DNA of 64,000 nucleotides from Ceratodon purpureus (Eukaryota > Streptophyta > Bryopsida > Pseudoditrichales > Ditrichaceae): positions 9,712,564 to 9,776,563 of the forward strand of contig CM026422.1 in assembly GCA_014871385.1 (NCBI GenBank), read 5' to 3'. The position numbers were made by a program, and so were the translations under genes. Positions within the stretch are counted from its first letter, which is position 1. Every line of letters begins with the position of its first letter. The notes below the pieces were generated by a model. It did no database searches and was not told the DNA's origin. It saw only the letters and a list, made by a program, of their open reading frames with translations. Shown here piece after piece: positions 1 through 12,677 of the stretch.

Positions 1-97
1 ATATTCTGGTATATCTCGATCAATTTAGCTCGAGTCGAGCTAAACAGTAGTTCCGAGACAGCATCATCTAAGGATTCTTCCTGTGCATATGCAGAAC

Positions 98-2540
98 TTT
101 CTGAATGCTATCAGGGAGCGCTTCGCTATGATCGATGTGGCGAAGCATCAAGCCATGGTGGCGAAGAAGGGAGGGAAGAACACTATCTCCCTAACGAACG
201 AGCTGTTTATCATCACATCCAGTGATGAAACATGGGACCTGTGGAAGGAGGTGATCGCGTCTGCGGCATGTGGTGGACTCATTGATCCCGACAGCGAACC
301 TCCGCATAAGAAATTCTATGAGAGGAAGGGGTTCGTTCCGGACAAGGATGGGACGCTTCCGAGGGAGTTCTTCAAATGGCTCGGGAACTTGACAGAGGCA
401 GATCACCAGAAGATGTGTAAGCACATCCTGCATAAGTCTGGGCCAAGTCGGAAGTACACATATCCGAAGGTGACCATCAAGCAGAATACGAGTGTATTGG
501 AGGACTGCTACTCGGTCAAGGAGTGGGCGGAGCGGAGAAAACGTAAGGCTGTAGCTCAAGCGGAGTTCAACAACATTAATCCAACGCTCCATTTATTCAA
601 GAGAGACGGCCTTGATGTACCCGCTTGGAAGCAGTTCAAGAAGACTTACTTTGTCTCTAAGGAGTCGAAGCACGTTCTGCTTGATTGGGGTATTCCAGAC
701 TCGTACTGGACTAACTCCAGAGCTACACAGTTCCGCAACAAGTCGGCCAAGGATCTCTCCCCATATGCGGTTGAGTTCTTTAAAACCTTCCTGAAGGTTA
801 GACATGCGTTTAAGTGTCCTTCAGCTGAGATGTGGTTCCTCCCATTCATCAGGGAGCCTCGACTCGCCTTCGGATCTTGGCCCTCTGATATATGGAGGTT
901 GGCGGGCGGCGCACTCACATTCGGAATCATCGACTTCCGGTTCCTCCCAACCTACAAGACGAGGCAGAACTACACTTTGGAGAACCCCTTCTTCATGGAG
1001 TTTTTCAATATGATCGAAGAGTATGGGCAGCCCCAGTTTAACGATGTTCGGCACTGGCTTCTCATTTGCGGAGACGATGAGGACTTCGCCCAGGTGCTCA
1101 CTTGGGTGGAGCGAAACACCTTGAGTGGTCGCAGAAGAGTCCATTCAGAGTATTTACCCGCTCCTAACGAGCGACTCGGCGGACACCCCCCAAAGAGCAG
1201 AATCGCGATGGAACCCGTCAAACTCCTGTTTCTCATTGATGATAATTTACTTGAGAACGAAGTGTCAACGCCAGAACCTCTGAGCGAGTACAGAACTCCG
1301 GACCACCCACTGTACAAGGACAACAGGAAGTTCAACGAAAGGAGGTACGCAATGTATCCATCCGAGTTAAGGATGGAGTTCTACCTGCAGGTCGTCGACA
1401 CTTTCTGCAGTACTGGGGTGGCGGTTTATCAGCTCTATGCGGGAACGAAGTCCCTCATAGCCGCCGCGGTAAGTTTCCACACTTTAGCTCGAGTCGAGTT
1501 GAATCGTTCCACTGTTTTGATCACATGCACCATGTATGCACACACTTCCACACTTTAGCTCGAGTCGAGCTAAACCGTGTTTACCTTGTCTTTGTTTTCT
1601 TCAGATGCTCTCGATCTCGTCTTTCGTGGTCGCGGATGATAGTGACTCTCCTCATATGGTCGAAGCTCAGGCACTTGGATTAACTCTGGACCCAACCGAT
1701 TTTAGTGTCGACGCTTATTTTGTCGATAAGGAACGGTTTCCGGAATACGGCAGAGCCGTGCGGAAAGGGAAAGGCAGAGCTGCGGAGGAGGGTGACGATG
1801 CTGATCTGGAGGAGGATGCCCCCACCGAGGAACAGACCCCCTCCTCCAGTGCTGCGGACATCAGCAATGAGAGCGATGTTCCGCCTTCTGATCCGGTAAG
1901 TCAGACAGCATCTGAGGGTGGAGTGGGGAGAAGACTCGATTTTCCAGACGTCGACATTACACGTACGGAAGATGAGAGACCGGGTTCTGCACCGGAGCTG
2001 GGATCCGGAAGTGGGAGAAAGACTGGCGGTGCGCGAAGTACTGGAAAGCCGGCTCAGAAGAAAAAGAGGGTCAATCCTCCAGCTCGGCAAGCCTCCCCGT
2101 TGGGGAGAGCCGCTCCCGATCCGGATATTCAAGCTATTCTCGCAGAATTGCAGGCGTCCAATGCGAGGAATAAAGCATTACAAGATCGGATGGCACAGCA
2201 GGAAAAGGATATAGAGAAGACCGTGCAGGCGGCACTGCAGAATGTTCTGCAAGGCATGAGTAGTGCCACTCTTTTCCCGAATGCGGGTCCAGTTCTGCCC
2301 AATGTCCAGCCGATAGGTAGTGCCCTGCCTACTTCGCGAGTACTTGAGATTTTGGGCTCCCCTACTGGTGGTGCAAAATTGCCAGAGTCGGATCCGAGTC
2401 CCGCAGCAGTGCCTGAGCCAAGCCATCATTCCACCGACCAGGTCATGCGTGACCGTAGTCCAAGTCCTCCCCGTTCTCCCTCCCACAATCAGACTCAGGG
2501 AGATGCTCCCGAGACATCTTCAGGTCCCTCCCAAACTTAG
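98..2540 (+). CDS. Two-exon protein with methyltransferase-like C-terminal motif and disordered tail (5' end off window)
   Basis: Exon 1 (about 98-1468) joins exon 2 (1605-2540) across a 136-bp GT-AG intron in phase 0, giving about 768 residues ending at TAG. The upstream edge looks like an intron: a 21-bp palindrome of the type found in other introns lies at 24-44, and a TGCAG acceptor precedes position 98, so the start codon is probably outside the window. The last residues of exon 1 read EFYLQVVDTF followed by YAGTKSLIAAA. This resembles the SAM-binding motif of DNA methylases (family knowledge: D-P-F-x-G-x-G-T-T-x-x-A-A). An upstream segment, FGIIDFRF, sits where DPPY would be expected, and the catalytic motif is not intact. 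Exon 2 is acidic, then Pro/Ser-rich, with a coiled coil near the middle (ILAELQASNARNKAL). The MTase assignment is an inference; the exon structure is well supported. Confidence 0.55.
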
Positions 2541-2750
2541 ATTTTTTGAACTCGGAATTTTGTAGATGAGGTGTTAATACCGGAGTAGTTCACTGAAATG
2601 TGCATTTTGTACCAAAACGATTGTAATTAATACAAATGGGCTGTTTAGCTCGACCCGAGCTAAACCGTTCAACTGTTTACCAATCCCTTCTATGTCAGCT
2701 TCATTGATCACACTCTGATGATTCAATAGTTCTCTTGCAATGCCCAGGTC

Positions 2751-3913
2751 ACGAAGTGAATGAGGAAGTGGAAGATCTTCGGATCGTGGATGATGTTGTC
2801 ATGGCCCAAACTGCGGATGAGCCTGGACGCACAAATATGGATTTAGATGTCACGGCCCAGTGTGCTCTGACCTTGCCAACGTGCGTAGAGGTCTTTCCTA
2901 GCGATCAACCTCAGAATTCATTAGGGTCGATGGGTCCTGTGGAGGATCGGGATGTTGTAGAAGGCCAAGCCGAGGATGCTCAGGTATTTCATCTATCATT
3001 ATATCTCGTTGCACTATTTCCTTCGAGAATGACTTGCCTTGCGACTGTCCTTATTGTATCATTCGTATAACCCCGTCCTAGTATAATATAGTAATGTCCA
3101 TCTGTCGTCGGTATTTCCTCTCCAGATGCGCGAGGCATCTGGATGTGACGTAAGTTCTAGTGAAGAATTGAGTCCTGTCCCGACAAGACCTCAGAGTGGT
3201 TGGTTAACGTTGTCCTCGACCTTAATGGAATACTCTGCTCCAGTACTCCTAATTGGCCTGGAAAAGCATTCGTTAGCCATGACCTTAGCATCCACTCAGC
3301 GTCCAAGCCAGCAGCCGTGGGCCCCAAGCTTGTTTGTGTCAGGCCCAATTGCGCTGATTTCCTTCGTCGGTTGTCAGCATTCGCAACCATAACCGTCTGG
3401 AGTTCGATGAAGACTTCGACGACAAAAATGATCTGCGACTATCTGTTCGGTCCGATTCGTCCTGTCTATCCGCTCAGAATTCTAGGTCAAGAGGACTGTC
3501 AGAGAGTTCCTATGGGCGTAGATTTTCGAGGTCGTCCGGTATATATGAAGGAACCCGGGACTCAGAAGGACATCTTCCTTAAGCCGATGTCCGATGGTCT
3601 CTTTCGTAAATTTGGTGGCATATATTCCGAAGCCAACACCATTTTTATCGACGACAGCCCGATCAAGCACTGTCAGAATAATTCTTACAATGTCCTTCTA
3701 CTCTCCACTTGGAACAACCAGAATCCCGATGCCGCAGATGATCATTTTTTGTTGTCGAAACTTTTGCCATATCTTGTAGACCTACACCACTATGTGGGGA
3801 CAATCGCTAGATTCAGGGCCGAGCGTCCGATCGGGAAGAAAATGTATTATGATGACCGTTCTACCTGTGAACAATACGCTAAGATTAATGAGGCAATTAG
3901 TCGTAGACCATAA
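2751..3913 (+). CDS. FCP1/NIF-type HAD phosphatase-like protein with DLNG active-site variant
   Basis: Proposed exons are about 2751-2983, 3126-3149 and 3197-3913 (stop TAA). The first intron is a clean phase-0 GT-AG intron (2984-3125); the second would be only 47 bp and is less certain. The last exon carries the HAD signature in order: VVLDLNGILC (motif I), TVWSSMKTSTT (motif II) and IFIDDSPIKH (motif IV), typical of FCP1/small CTD phosphatases. In catalytic members motif I is DxD; here the second Asp is Asn (DLNG), a variant known in plant NIF-domain proteins, so activity may be altered. The N-terminal exons encode an acidic segment without a recognised domain. A family I palindrome lies just upstream (2644). 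The true start codon is not resolved. Confidence 0.7.
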
Positions 3914-4143
3914 TTTTGTATGGTTCCGGTTCTCTACTTTGTGAATAGACATTTCATCACTGCCGCGCACCTATTAGTATGTTGTACATCTTAACCACTT
4001 GCGTAATCTTTGTATCCAGACTACTCCTTTTGTAATACGAAGATCATATTTCTTTCTTGGTCTACTCTGCCCCTTGCGACGAACCCTTATCCATTGCTGA
4101 ATTATTGGTGGATGTATGTTTCTATTCGCTTTGTGTATTGCAG

Positions 4144-4973
4144 GATAATGCATGTCGAGCCTCTGTGGATTCTTTGAATTATGCTTATGGCTGCGGGCCC
4201 TCTCTACGTAGCAGAGGGCTTCTGTTGCAATCCGTTGCAACAGCGCAGTCCACGATGGACTATTCAACTATGGCTGTCGACGAAGGGGTTGTGGACAGCC
4301 CGGTTAACCTGTCCGTTCCCAAGACCCTGAAATCCCCTTCTCCTATGTGGCCACGGACCGTACTGCATGTTCTATCTCCGAAACGACAGAGTTCTACCCC
4401 TACGAAGCGTGCTCTTTATAACAATGTGGTGGACATGCCGTCACCGCCACCGGCAAAGGTTGGTTTTCATTCCTCAGTATTCACTCTTCATTCCTTTCTG
4501 ATGTTTCATTCTTGTAAGTTTCTTTCATGATGTTTCATTCTGATGTCCTTATTTTAGGTCGAGGCCACCTAAAATGATTGGTCTTCTTATACTCTCGTGT
4601 AGGTCTAGTTGTAGCTTATGTAGGCCTCCTCGTTCAAGGTCTGTTCGACCTTTACACTTGCACTCAGGAGTTTAGGTCGATTCGACCTAAACCGAAATCT
4701 CTTCCCAATGCTAATTTATCCCCTTTGCAGATGCCGAGGCTGCGATCAACAACTACTGGATCCAGGGCAAGGAAGTCCGCCGACTCCCACTCTAAACCAT
4801 CCAGTACCCGTCGCCACTCTCTGCCAGAGTCAAGCATCGGTGACAGGCGTAGGCAGAAGTTGCAACGTCTTCTTGATAGTCCAATGATGCAGGTTGAGGG
4901 AATGTCGTGGACACGTCAGCGCCAACGGGAATTTGTCAAGTCAAGAATTGAGGCTTACGGAGGGACTCCATAA
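4144..4973 (+). CDS. Small basic Ser/Pro-rich protein, two exons, function unknown
   Basis: Exon 1 ends at 4458 (AAG|GTTGGT). Exon 2 runs from 4731 to the TAA at 4971-4973 after a CTTTGCAG acceptor; the join is phase 0. The upstream boundary is uncertain: an acceptor TATTGCAG precedes 4144, while the first convincing ATG is at 4255 (MDYSTMAVDE). The product is rich in Ser, Pro, Arg and Lys and ends in a charged helix-like stretch (DRRRQKLQRLL, then RQRQREFVKSRIEAYGG). No known domain is recognised. The 272-bp intron contains two family I palindromes (4553 and 4671). It may be an independent gene or a later part of a longer transcript from upstream. Confidence 0.45.
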
Positions 4974-5658
4974 CCATATAGAGGATACTATGTACTGTAT
5001 AGCAATGGCGCAGACAATGTAGACGATTATAAGACTCCTCTGTGTTATTTCAATGTAATTATGTTTTGAATAAAACGATTGATCTGTTTGTCAAATTTTC
5101 TCGTCTGCTATTTTTGCCTCATTGTCTTGCACACTTTTTGTGTTATTCAAGTTTCCGAATGTAATTTATGTGAGTGGACATTGCCTTTTATTGAAACCTT
5201 GGTTTAGAAAAGGTAACGGATAGTTACTACTAAAATTACAGGGGACGTGGTATATTCTTTTTCCTTGTTTATATTGCGTTTAGGTGTGATCGACCTAAAT
5301 GACTTAATCATCATCTCTATTTAAACATGTTTTTAATGAATCAATGAACATTACTAAGTGTTCTCCTGTATGTTCGTGCATTTAGGTCCACTCGACCTAA
5401 ATGACATGGGCCTCATTGTTCCTTTAAGGTGTTATTAATGATTCAATATTGATTTCCGCAAGATTGAAGTAAATGGGAGATGACGAATGTCGCCATTTCT
5501 CTGCACTCTGATTTCCCAAAATCAAGAATATCTCCCAAAATAACGAATATGGTGTTTGTATAAATATAATGTATATGCACACATATACATCATTATATAT
5601 AAATATATATACTAATAGATAAATTTGAAAATATGAATATTGAATATGACCACATAGG

Positions 5659-5726
<68 letters not shown>

Positions 5727-6108
5727 GTATGTATTTATGTTTATATATATGAAAATAAACATGTTTATTATGCAAAAAGATATACATATTATAGGTATAT
5801 ATGTCTTTAATATTTATATTTAAAGCTTTTTTAGAGAACCTATATATTTGAAGGATATATATATTTCCATATTTAAATATACAACGATATCTTTATAAAT
5901 AATATGCTGAAAATATCATATGTACAATTCATTACATATACTAATGTATATTTACATATATATGCTTATTGAATTTACTGCTAGTACTGTATGCTTATTT
6001 GAACTTATTCCCCATTTTGCCTGTTTGTATTTTAGATGTATTTTTAAGTTTGTATTAGACATAGACATACAATATTATTTAGATGCATATATGTTATATA
6101 TAGGTACT

Positions 6109-6183
<75 letters not shown>

Positions 6184-7056
6184 CTTTGTATGTACATTAA
6201 ATACTTGAATAAATCGAGATGTAATATATATATGTTTTTAGTTACATGTATTTTTCATATTTTCTTTAGAATACTTAGCTCTTTCCTTTAATTTTTTAAT
6301 AATGTTGTTATCTAAGTTTAGGTTACCTAAAATGTATTTAATTATGATAGCATTTTTTAAAATAGTTTATCAATTATAGTTGTAGTAGACAATACATGAA
6401 ATGTTGTTTGATTTTTTTTCTTTTTAAATTCAAGGACATTATTTTGAGTAACTACAAATGTTGCTATTGCAAATTTAATATGTTCTCTTAGCTCTAAAAT
6501 AAAAATTAAATATTATTTTAAACATTTATTTATATGTATATATGTTCATATCTATTTATATATGTAATATATGTATATTGAAGTACATATTACAATAGTT
6601 TATATACGTAATATATATGCATATATAAACGTAATACTTGTAAAAACATATTACGTAATGTATGTATATATAAACATATCATTCCAATGTTTTTGAACGA
6701 ATATTGCGATTTATTTATTTTGGTAAGGTACATTTTAGAATACAAGATTCAATAAATTAGCATACCAAGACAAATATTCCCAAGTTAAGTTAAGAAGTAA
6801 TGTACGTAAGTTAATTTTTTAAATTTAATACCAAATGACGAGGATTAATATGATTATGATTAGCACCTTTTTTTCTTATTCGAAATTTTACCAATATTTC
6901 TAAACATGTATTAAATGTATATACATATATACACCTATCATACGTTGTTATAGGCAAGTATTATACATGGATGATTATGTAATATATATGACACTATGAA
7001 GCGTAATATTTCTATTTACGTAAATGTGCTGTGTTTATATAAATACATATATATAT
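4974..7056. other. AT-rich gene-free stretch with (TA)n microsatellites
   Basis: No supported gene. It holds a plausible 3' UTR for the preceding gene, two family I palindromes (5279, 5381), a (TA)n tract at about 5660-5721 and another at about 6112-6182. Open frames over these tracts encode only Tyr-Ile repeats and are artefacts. Confidence 0.8.
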
Positions 7057-7792
7057 GGGGGGAAGCATGATAAAGTGTACAACAAAGTGACCGATGTGAC
7101 CAAATGGAAGTGATTATGAAGTGTGTTGTTTTTCAAAGCTCAAATCTGATTTTGAGCATTTTGGTGTGGTTTTTGAGTGTTATAGTCACTTTTTAAGGTG
7201 TCATAAGGTATCTTGTATACATCTTCAGGAAGAAAAGATCTTCAATCGAAACTTAATTTGACCACTAGTTCTAAATCATGAAAATGAACTTTTTCAATGT
7301 CTTCATTTCTTCATTTGGGGCCCTCTATTGACTTTAGAGGATGTTTTTTCCAATTTAAAAAACAATGTTCGGTGAAGAAAAAGTGACAAAAAGTACTGCG
7401 GAAGTGACCCTCTTAAAAAACATCCTTGCGATACTTTTGGAATTCTAAATCAAACAATGAGTATATGAATTGCCTATTTTAGAATACCTCTTAAACATAC
7501 AGAGAGCCCCACTTCATCAAAAGTGATTTTTAGATAATTTTTGATTCTTTTATACCCCCTTTTTCAAATATCTGCATCCACTTTGCTTGGGTTTGAAGCC
7601 CTCATACAATAACTTTAAAGTGTCTACTTAGCATGAAACTTTTCCGAGTTGTACAAAAAGAAGTTGAGAATCTATATTAGCAAAAAAAATTGACTTCAAT
7701 TACATCTTTCCATCACTTTTGTGCAGTTTTTACAAAAGGGCTGAAATCGTCAAATAGATAAGCACTTTTTCTGTACACTTTATCATGCTTCC

Positions 7793-7795
<3 letters not shown>
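7057..7795. mobile_element. MITE copy 1, 739 bp, TA-flanked
   Basis: Terminal inverted repeats start GGGGGGAAGCATGATAAAGT and end with the matching complement (ACTTTATCATGCTTCCCCC). The flanks on both sides are TATA, consistent with a TA target duplication as in Tc1/mariner-type MITEs. There is no coding capacity. The interior is homologous, in reverse orientation, to the element at 42613-43352, and its length is nearly the same (739 versus 740 bp). Confidence 0.9.
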
Positions 7796-7841
<46 letters not shown>

Positions 7842-8938
7842 TATATATATATTTATATATATATATATTTATATATATATATATATTTATATATTCGTTA
7901 TTCATAAAGATTTTTATGTTTAATTAAAAAAAAATTTGAATTTAATTAAAGTATAAATGAATAAACCAGAACAAAGAATATTGTTCTTCCAAATGTATTT
8001 GATCCAGTAATTCCCGCCTGATACTACATTGTCAAAGCGTTTCCTTGTTTTGTCGTTCCTTCATGAAAGTCAAAATAGGATTCTGAGGAGGTGGTGGATT
8101 TAAGTGGAAAAGCGAGGAAAACAACTATGGACCACTATTCTTTCACTGCTCATATCTAACTCTTTCCAAAAACAGCCATATTCGTTGAAATCATTATTGC
8201 TATGTTCATGCCTATGCCGCAGCCACCGAAACTCGTGTTAACTTTCTATTAGCTGAGATGAAAAACACGACTAGCATTCTTATCATTCCATCTCCTGAAT
8301 GGTCCATAGCGAATGTTGTTATAAAGTGTTCTATTTCCCGCCGGGACTGGTGGTGGATGGATTTCCCGCTCAATTTTGAGAGTCGTTTTAGGATCCTTTC
8401 GAATCGGGATATAAGAACTTGAGTCTTCATTGTCAGGTCTTTTTTTCTTCTTCCTTCAGAGAGTGTAGGTGTATTGCACTGCTTAGAGATTTTAGGGTTT
8501 CACTTTCTTATGTCTTTCATAGAGGTATGCGGCCTCGGTGGATTCTTAGTTCCATACTGAATTTTTGATGCTTCTGAGTTTGCATTCTAAGCTGGAAGAA
8601 ACCTCTACGTACCGTATACTGTGAAGCTGTGCGTGGAGTCAGTGAGATAAAGCAAGTAGTTTGAAAGAATCGACAACAAATTGTCTGGTGAGTATTTGTC
8701 GTCATTGCTCTTATATGAATTCTTGATTTGTTACATTAGCGTGATTACGAACATTGTCGTCTTCATTTTGCGCCTATTTGGATTTGGCATACACTTTTAG
8801 AATATTTTCTGTTCTGGTAGTTGCGTGCGATGACTCATAGGCCCAGATGCTGGGATGAGGAAAATCGTAGAGTGCCCATGCAATTCCTCCTAATTTTCCA
8901 GTCCACTAATTACGGAACTTATATTTCGTGGATTAATC
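7796..8938. other. Gene-free AT-rich spacer
   Basis: Begins with a (TA)n tract (about 7796-7890). The remainder, to 8938, shows no convincing exon, repeat or RNA gene. Confidence 0.7.
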
Positions 8939-9295
8939 TAATTTAGCTCACAATGAGCTAAATTGGTTCACCTCACAATTAGCTATAATGGTATAGTCCA
9001 CAACGTGCTCAATAGGTTTAGCTCTCAGCGACCTAAATCAGTTTCGCTCAGAATGAGCTAAATTGGTTTAGCTCACAAGGAGCTAAATTGGTTTAGCTCA
9101 CAAGGAGCTAAATTGGTTTAGCTCACAAGGAGCTAAATTGGTTTAGCTCAAAGTGAGCCAAATTGGTTTAGCTCACAATGAGCTAAATTGGTTTAGCTCA
9201 CAATGAGCTAAATTGGTTTAGCTCACAATAAGCTAATATGGTTTATCTCACAATGAGCTCCATTGGTTAGTTCACTTTGAGCTAAAAATGTAATT
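8939..9295. repeat. 25-bp tandem array of the family I palindrome
   Basis: About a dozen units of 25 bp; each contains TTTAGCTCACAAKGAGCTAA followed by ATTGG. Central units at 9067, 9092, 9117 and onward are near-identical, while edge units are diverged (for example with CAGCGACC in place of CAATGAGC). Single related palindromes continue at about 9464-9484, 9515-9533 and 9660-9680. The array is the only tandem form of a motif that is otherwise dispersed from 0 to 12.7 kb. Confidence 0.9.
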
Positions 9296-9908
9296 ATCAT
9301 TGTGTATTTACTTGTCCTAGCACAGGATAAGATAATGCGGTCAAGGTCACCGTTAGCTAAACCTATATTGCTCTTTGTGTCGTAGAAGATTTTGCTTTAT
9401 ATCTTTGAAATGGTAAAGGTCACTATGAGAAAAACCAAACTCGCACATTATGAGCTTAACCTATTTAGCTCAAAATGAGCTAAATAGGTTTAGCCCAATG
9501 TGAACGTAGTCTACTTAGCTCATTCTGAGCTAGAATGGTGTTTTACTGTCAGAGAAATTGGTATTGTTTATTAATTTAAAAAGGGTTTGCTCTATGTAAG
9601 TTGAATTGTTCAATATTTCTAAGAGCTAATAGTTTATACATTTATGTACCGTAGATAAGTTTAGCTCATTGTGAGCGAACTGGTAAATTGGATTTTATGC
9701 TTCTATTTAGCGACCAAGTTATGTATTCTAAGTTAATTTTCCTTAATTCTGAAGATTTTTGTTATAACTAAATTCTCTTATTATATCTAATGTCAATTTT
9801 CTGTTTTGGTCCAGCTCTCAAAGTGATTTTGAGACAACAATATGGAGAACTTCTCTGAAGTGGAAGATCTTCTGTTTCCACAGTCCTGAGCCTACTCTGC
9901 CAAACGAC

Positions 9909-12677
9909 TTGGTTCATTGCGATGGTCTCTCTAGATCGTCTTGGATTACTAAGTGTGTTACTCTTGTGAACGACTATGGCTCTATTGTTGCAAAGGGCAT
10001 CTGCCACAGCGTCGACTCCGACCTTGTGATTGGAAGTGACGGAACAGCTCTCGGTGATGATCGAGTGGCCGTGCAGATCGCAGAGTCCCTATGTGAAGAT
10101 GACGTTCCATCCGAATGGATGTTTTCACTCCGAGCATGGCATATAAGAAACGTATTTGTGAATGGAGCGTCATTGTATGACCACGACGAAGTTGCAAAAT
10201 ATAATGCTGCCATAGCTTTGTCGAGGGGAAGGAAGCGCGTGGGAGTGCGACCATACGAGAGCTCAAGAGTACCGCGCCTCCCTGCAAGTACGCCCAAAGT
10301 AGAAGATAAATTATCCTTAAGGTCTATTTCCGCAGTTTCTAGCGAGAACTGTTGTAGGATAAATTGTGTTCAGTTTTATCCCCGTGAAAAAATCGAAGCC
10401 CTTCGAAACCAGTTCTGGAGAGATGGGACTATTTATTTTAAAAAACATACCCAGCTAGATGTGCATCTGCAAATGCACATTGACTCTGCTGGAAATCGAG
10501 TCGTCACATTAGAAGGACTTGAAGTATGTCCTGTTGCATGGTACAAAATACTAGGAGTATCACGGACTAGCTGCTTCCGTCACCAAGGCCTGGCTGATCA
10601 AGGTGTTAGAGCAGATCATCATGGGAATTTGGGCAGTAAGAAGCCACGTACGTACACCATTCAAGCGAAAGCAACATTGGGTTGCATGCTAGATATATAG
10701 TATTGCAGACCAGATGCCTCATAGATCGAAGACCTTGGATAATGGTGAGAAGGTAGTATCGATGGCGTTACCTCCGTCCTGGAAATGGAAGGATTCATTA
10801 TCTCAAGTTAATGTAGTTAACGGCCACCTGGGTTTGAAGAAAGTGTCAGTCTCTAGGATTAGCAATATTAGGAGGCGTTCATTTCCAGAGTTCTCCGTGA
10901 AGAAACCTGGAGATAATTTTGCTCGTTGCGGTACGTGTGACAGATTGAAATCCTTGAGAGCTGCTAGCACGAAAGGTTCTAGAGCAGAAGATCTGTGGAA
11001 GATGAAGCTTACAGAGCACCTTGCCGCTCAACGGGCGCATCGGGAGTTATACTACGCGAATCGATATAGCTCTCTAACTGAGCCTGACAATGTTGTTACC
11101 GTGATTCACGATAAAATGGACCATTCGAAGACAGCATCGCCTGCATACTCGCACAAGAACAAGGCAACAGATTCCTATTTCAAGTTGTCATTGCAAGTCA
11201 CGGGCATGATAGCTCATGGACACGGAGATCAACGTTACGCGCATTATGGACTTGATATTTTTCCCAGTGACTCCAACCACACCGTCGGAAGTATTGTGAG
11301 ACTTTTACGTGATATTGAATCAGTACCAAAAACATGTTCACGGGAATTGTTTCCGGGTGGTCGTCTAGCACCTCTTTTTGAGGCGGTTTTGAGTGGAGGC
11401 GATATATGTACGACGTCACTTCTTCCTATTCCTAGAAATTTGATTACAGCAAAACCACTCCCTCCAGTTCTAAATGTTCAACTGGACAATGCGTGCTCGG
11501 ATAATAAGAACAGATACATGCTCTGTTATTTTTCACTTCTTGTAGCTAGAGGTATCTTTCGGGAAGTGTATGTGAACTTCATGCTAGTTGGTCATACACA
11601 TGATGATATTGATGCCCTCTTTGGGCGATGGAGTATGAAGCTTAGGAAAAATGACTACCCCACAATACCTTTGCTTATGAAATCGTTCATGGATGCTGAA
11701 ACTAAGCCCGTTATCCCACATTTTATCGAGGAAGTGCCAGATTTTAAGGGGTTTATAGATGGTCATATTGCTTCTGGAGATAAAGCTTTAGAAGGGCATA
11801 CCAATGCCCAAAAATTTAAATTCTATAAGCATGCAAACGGATGGCCAATGATGCAATATAAGCTTGTTTGCACGGATAGCGAGTGGCTTCCAAAAGAGAA
11901 TGGTGGTATCAAGTTGTGGACTGAGTTAAGTGACGGCAGGCCAAGCTTGCCTTTAGGGTCTCCAAATGCTTTACCATCGCAAAGCATGAAGAATAAAGAG
12001 GTAATCACTAGGGGTATTGGAGGATTCATCAACCATTGGGATACTATGGCAAATGAAGATTTGTCGGGCGAGTATCGAAGAAGGAATGAAGGCATATCAC
12101 GATATTGGAAGGGGGTGCATCAAGCTCTCTCTGAAGATATCATTTTGCCTTCAGTTTTAAGGGATGGATTCTGGCCACGATCTCGGTTCTCTGCAGCTCC
12201 GGAGGACGAATACCTTGATGACGGGACGATGCGGGATGCGTTTGCTAGAGACGAGCCATTCATTGGTCAGCATCGTAATCGGCCAAATCCTTCGTTCCGA
12301 GTGGCACGGGATGTATACGAGGGATATTTTCTCATTGTACGGCCTGCTGATGACTATTTACGACCGTTTTGGGTAGCAAGGGCTATGTCAAATCCATTTG
12401 ATGACCCTGTTAATCATCCAAATTGTATTAAAGTCCAATACTGGAAACCGTTGTCTTCCAATGAAGATAACCTCGAATGCTATGTTGGGTGGAATTCTGG
12501 AAGATCCCTGCAATGGCCCAATGGGAAGCTGATGAAGAGCACACGCCAGAGTGGATTGATACTGATTCTCTTATGACCAGTTGGAAATCAAAGATAAAGT
12601 CCGGAACTGTCAATCCAAAAGTTCGTATTCCAGTGATCCAAAGAAACGTTATCACTTCTACTCTGGTGAGGTTTTAG
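9909..12677 (+). pseudogene. Decayed DUF7869-type transposase-like gene (frameshifts)
   Basis: Three overlapping frames make one protein: 9909-10700, 10714-12576 and 12477-12677. The first switch is near 10690-10712, where the frame changes and only then does an ADQMPHR segment appear. The second is near 12500, where the third frame continues as AQWEADEEHTPEWIDTDSL after the middle frame loses sense. Diagnostic motifs are HDKMDHSKTASP, then VQLDNACSDNKNRYM, then LVGHTHDDIDALFGRWS. These match the DUF7869 family, found in many plant and animal repeats and likely a DDE-type transposase (family knowledge). A Cys pair (CGTCDRL) precedes the core. The frameshifts suggest the copy is dead, although an intron could explain one of them. 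Palindromes of family I lie on both sides (8.9-9.7 kb and 12695), but no terminal inverted repeats were recognised. Confidence 0.7.

Larger units (their letters stand above)
24..6331. repeat. Dispersed 21-bp palindrome family I (TTTAGSTC-N5-GASCTAAA)
   Basis: Near-perfect palindromes with 8-10 nt arms occur at 24-44, 1483-1503 (one arm decayed), 1554-1574, 2644-2664, 4553-4573, 4671-4691, 5279-5299 and 5381-5401, with a short 15-bp version at 6317-6331. The first four use arms TTTAGCTC/GAGCTAAA; the later ones use TTTAGGTC/GACCTAAA. All lie in introns or between genes, none in an exon. Further copies occur in the 9-kb array and singly near 9465, 9660 and 12695. RNA copies would form stable hairpins; a function is unknown. 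Confidence 0.85.

Noticed and set aside
5424-6183. Tyr-Ile repeat frames over (TA)n tracts (also 20791-20973)
   Set aside because: Pure microsatellite translation; no evidence of coding.
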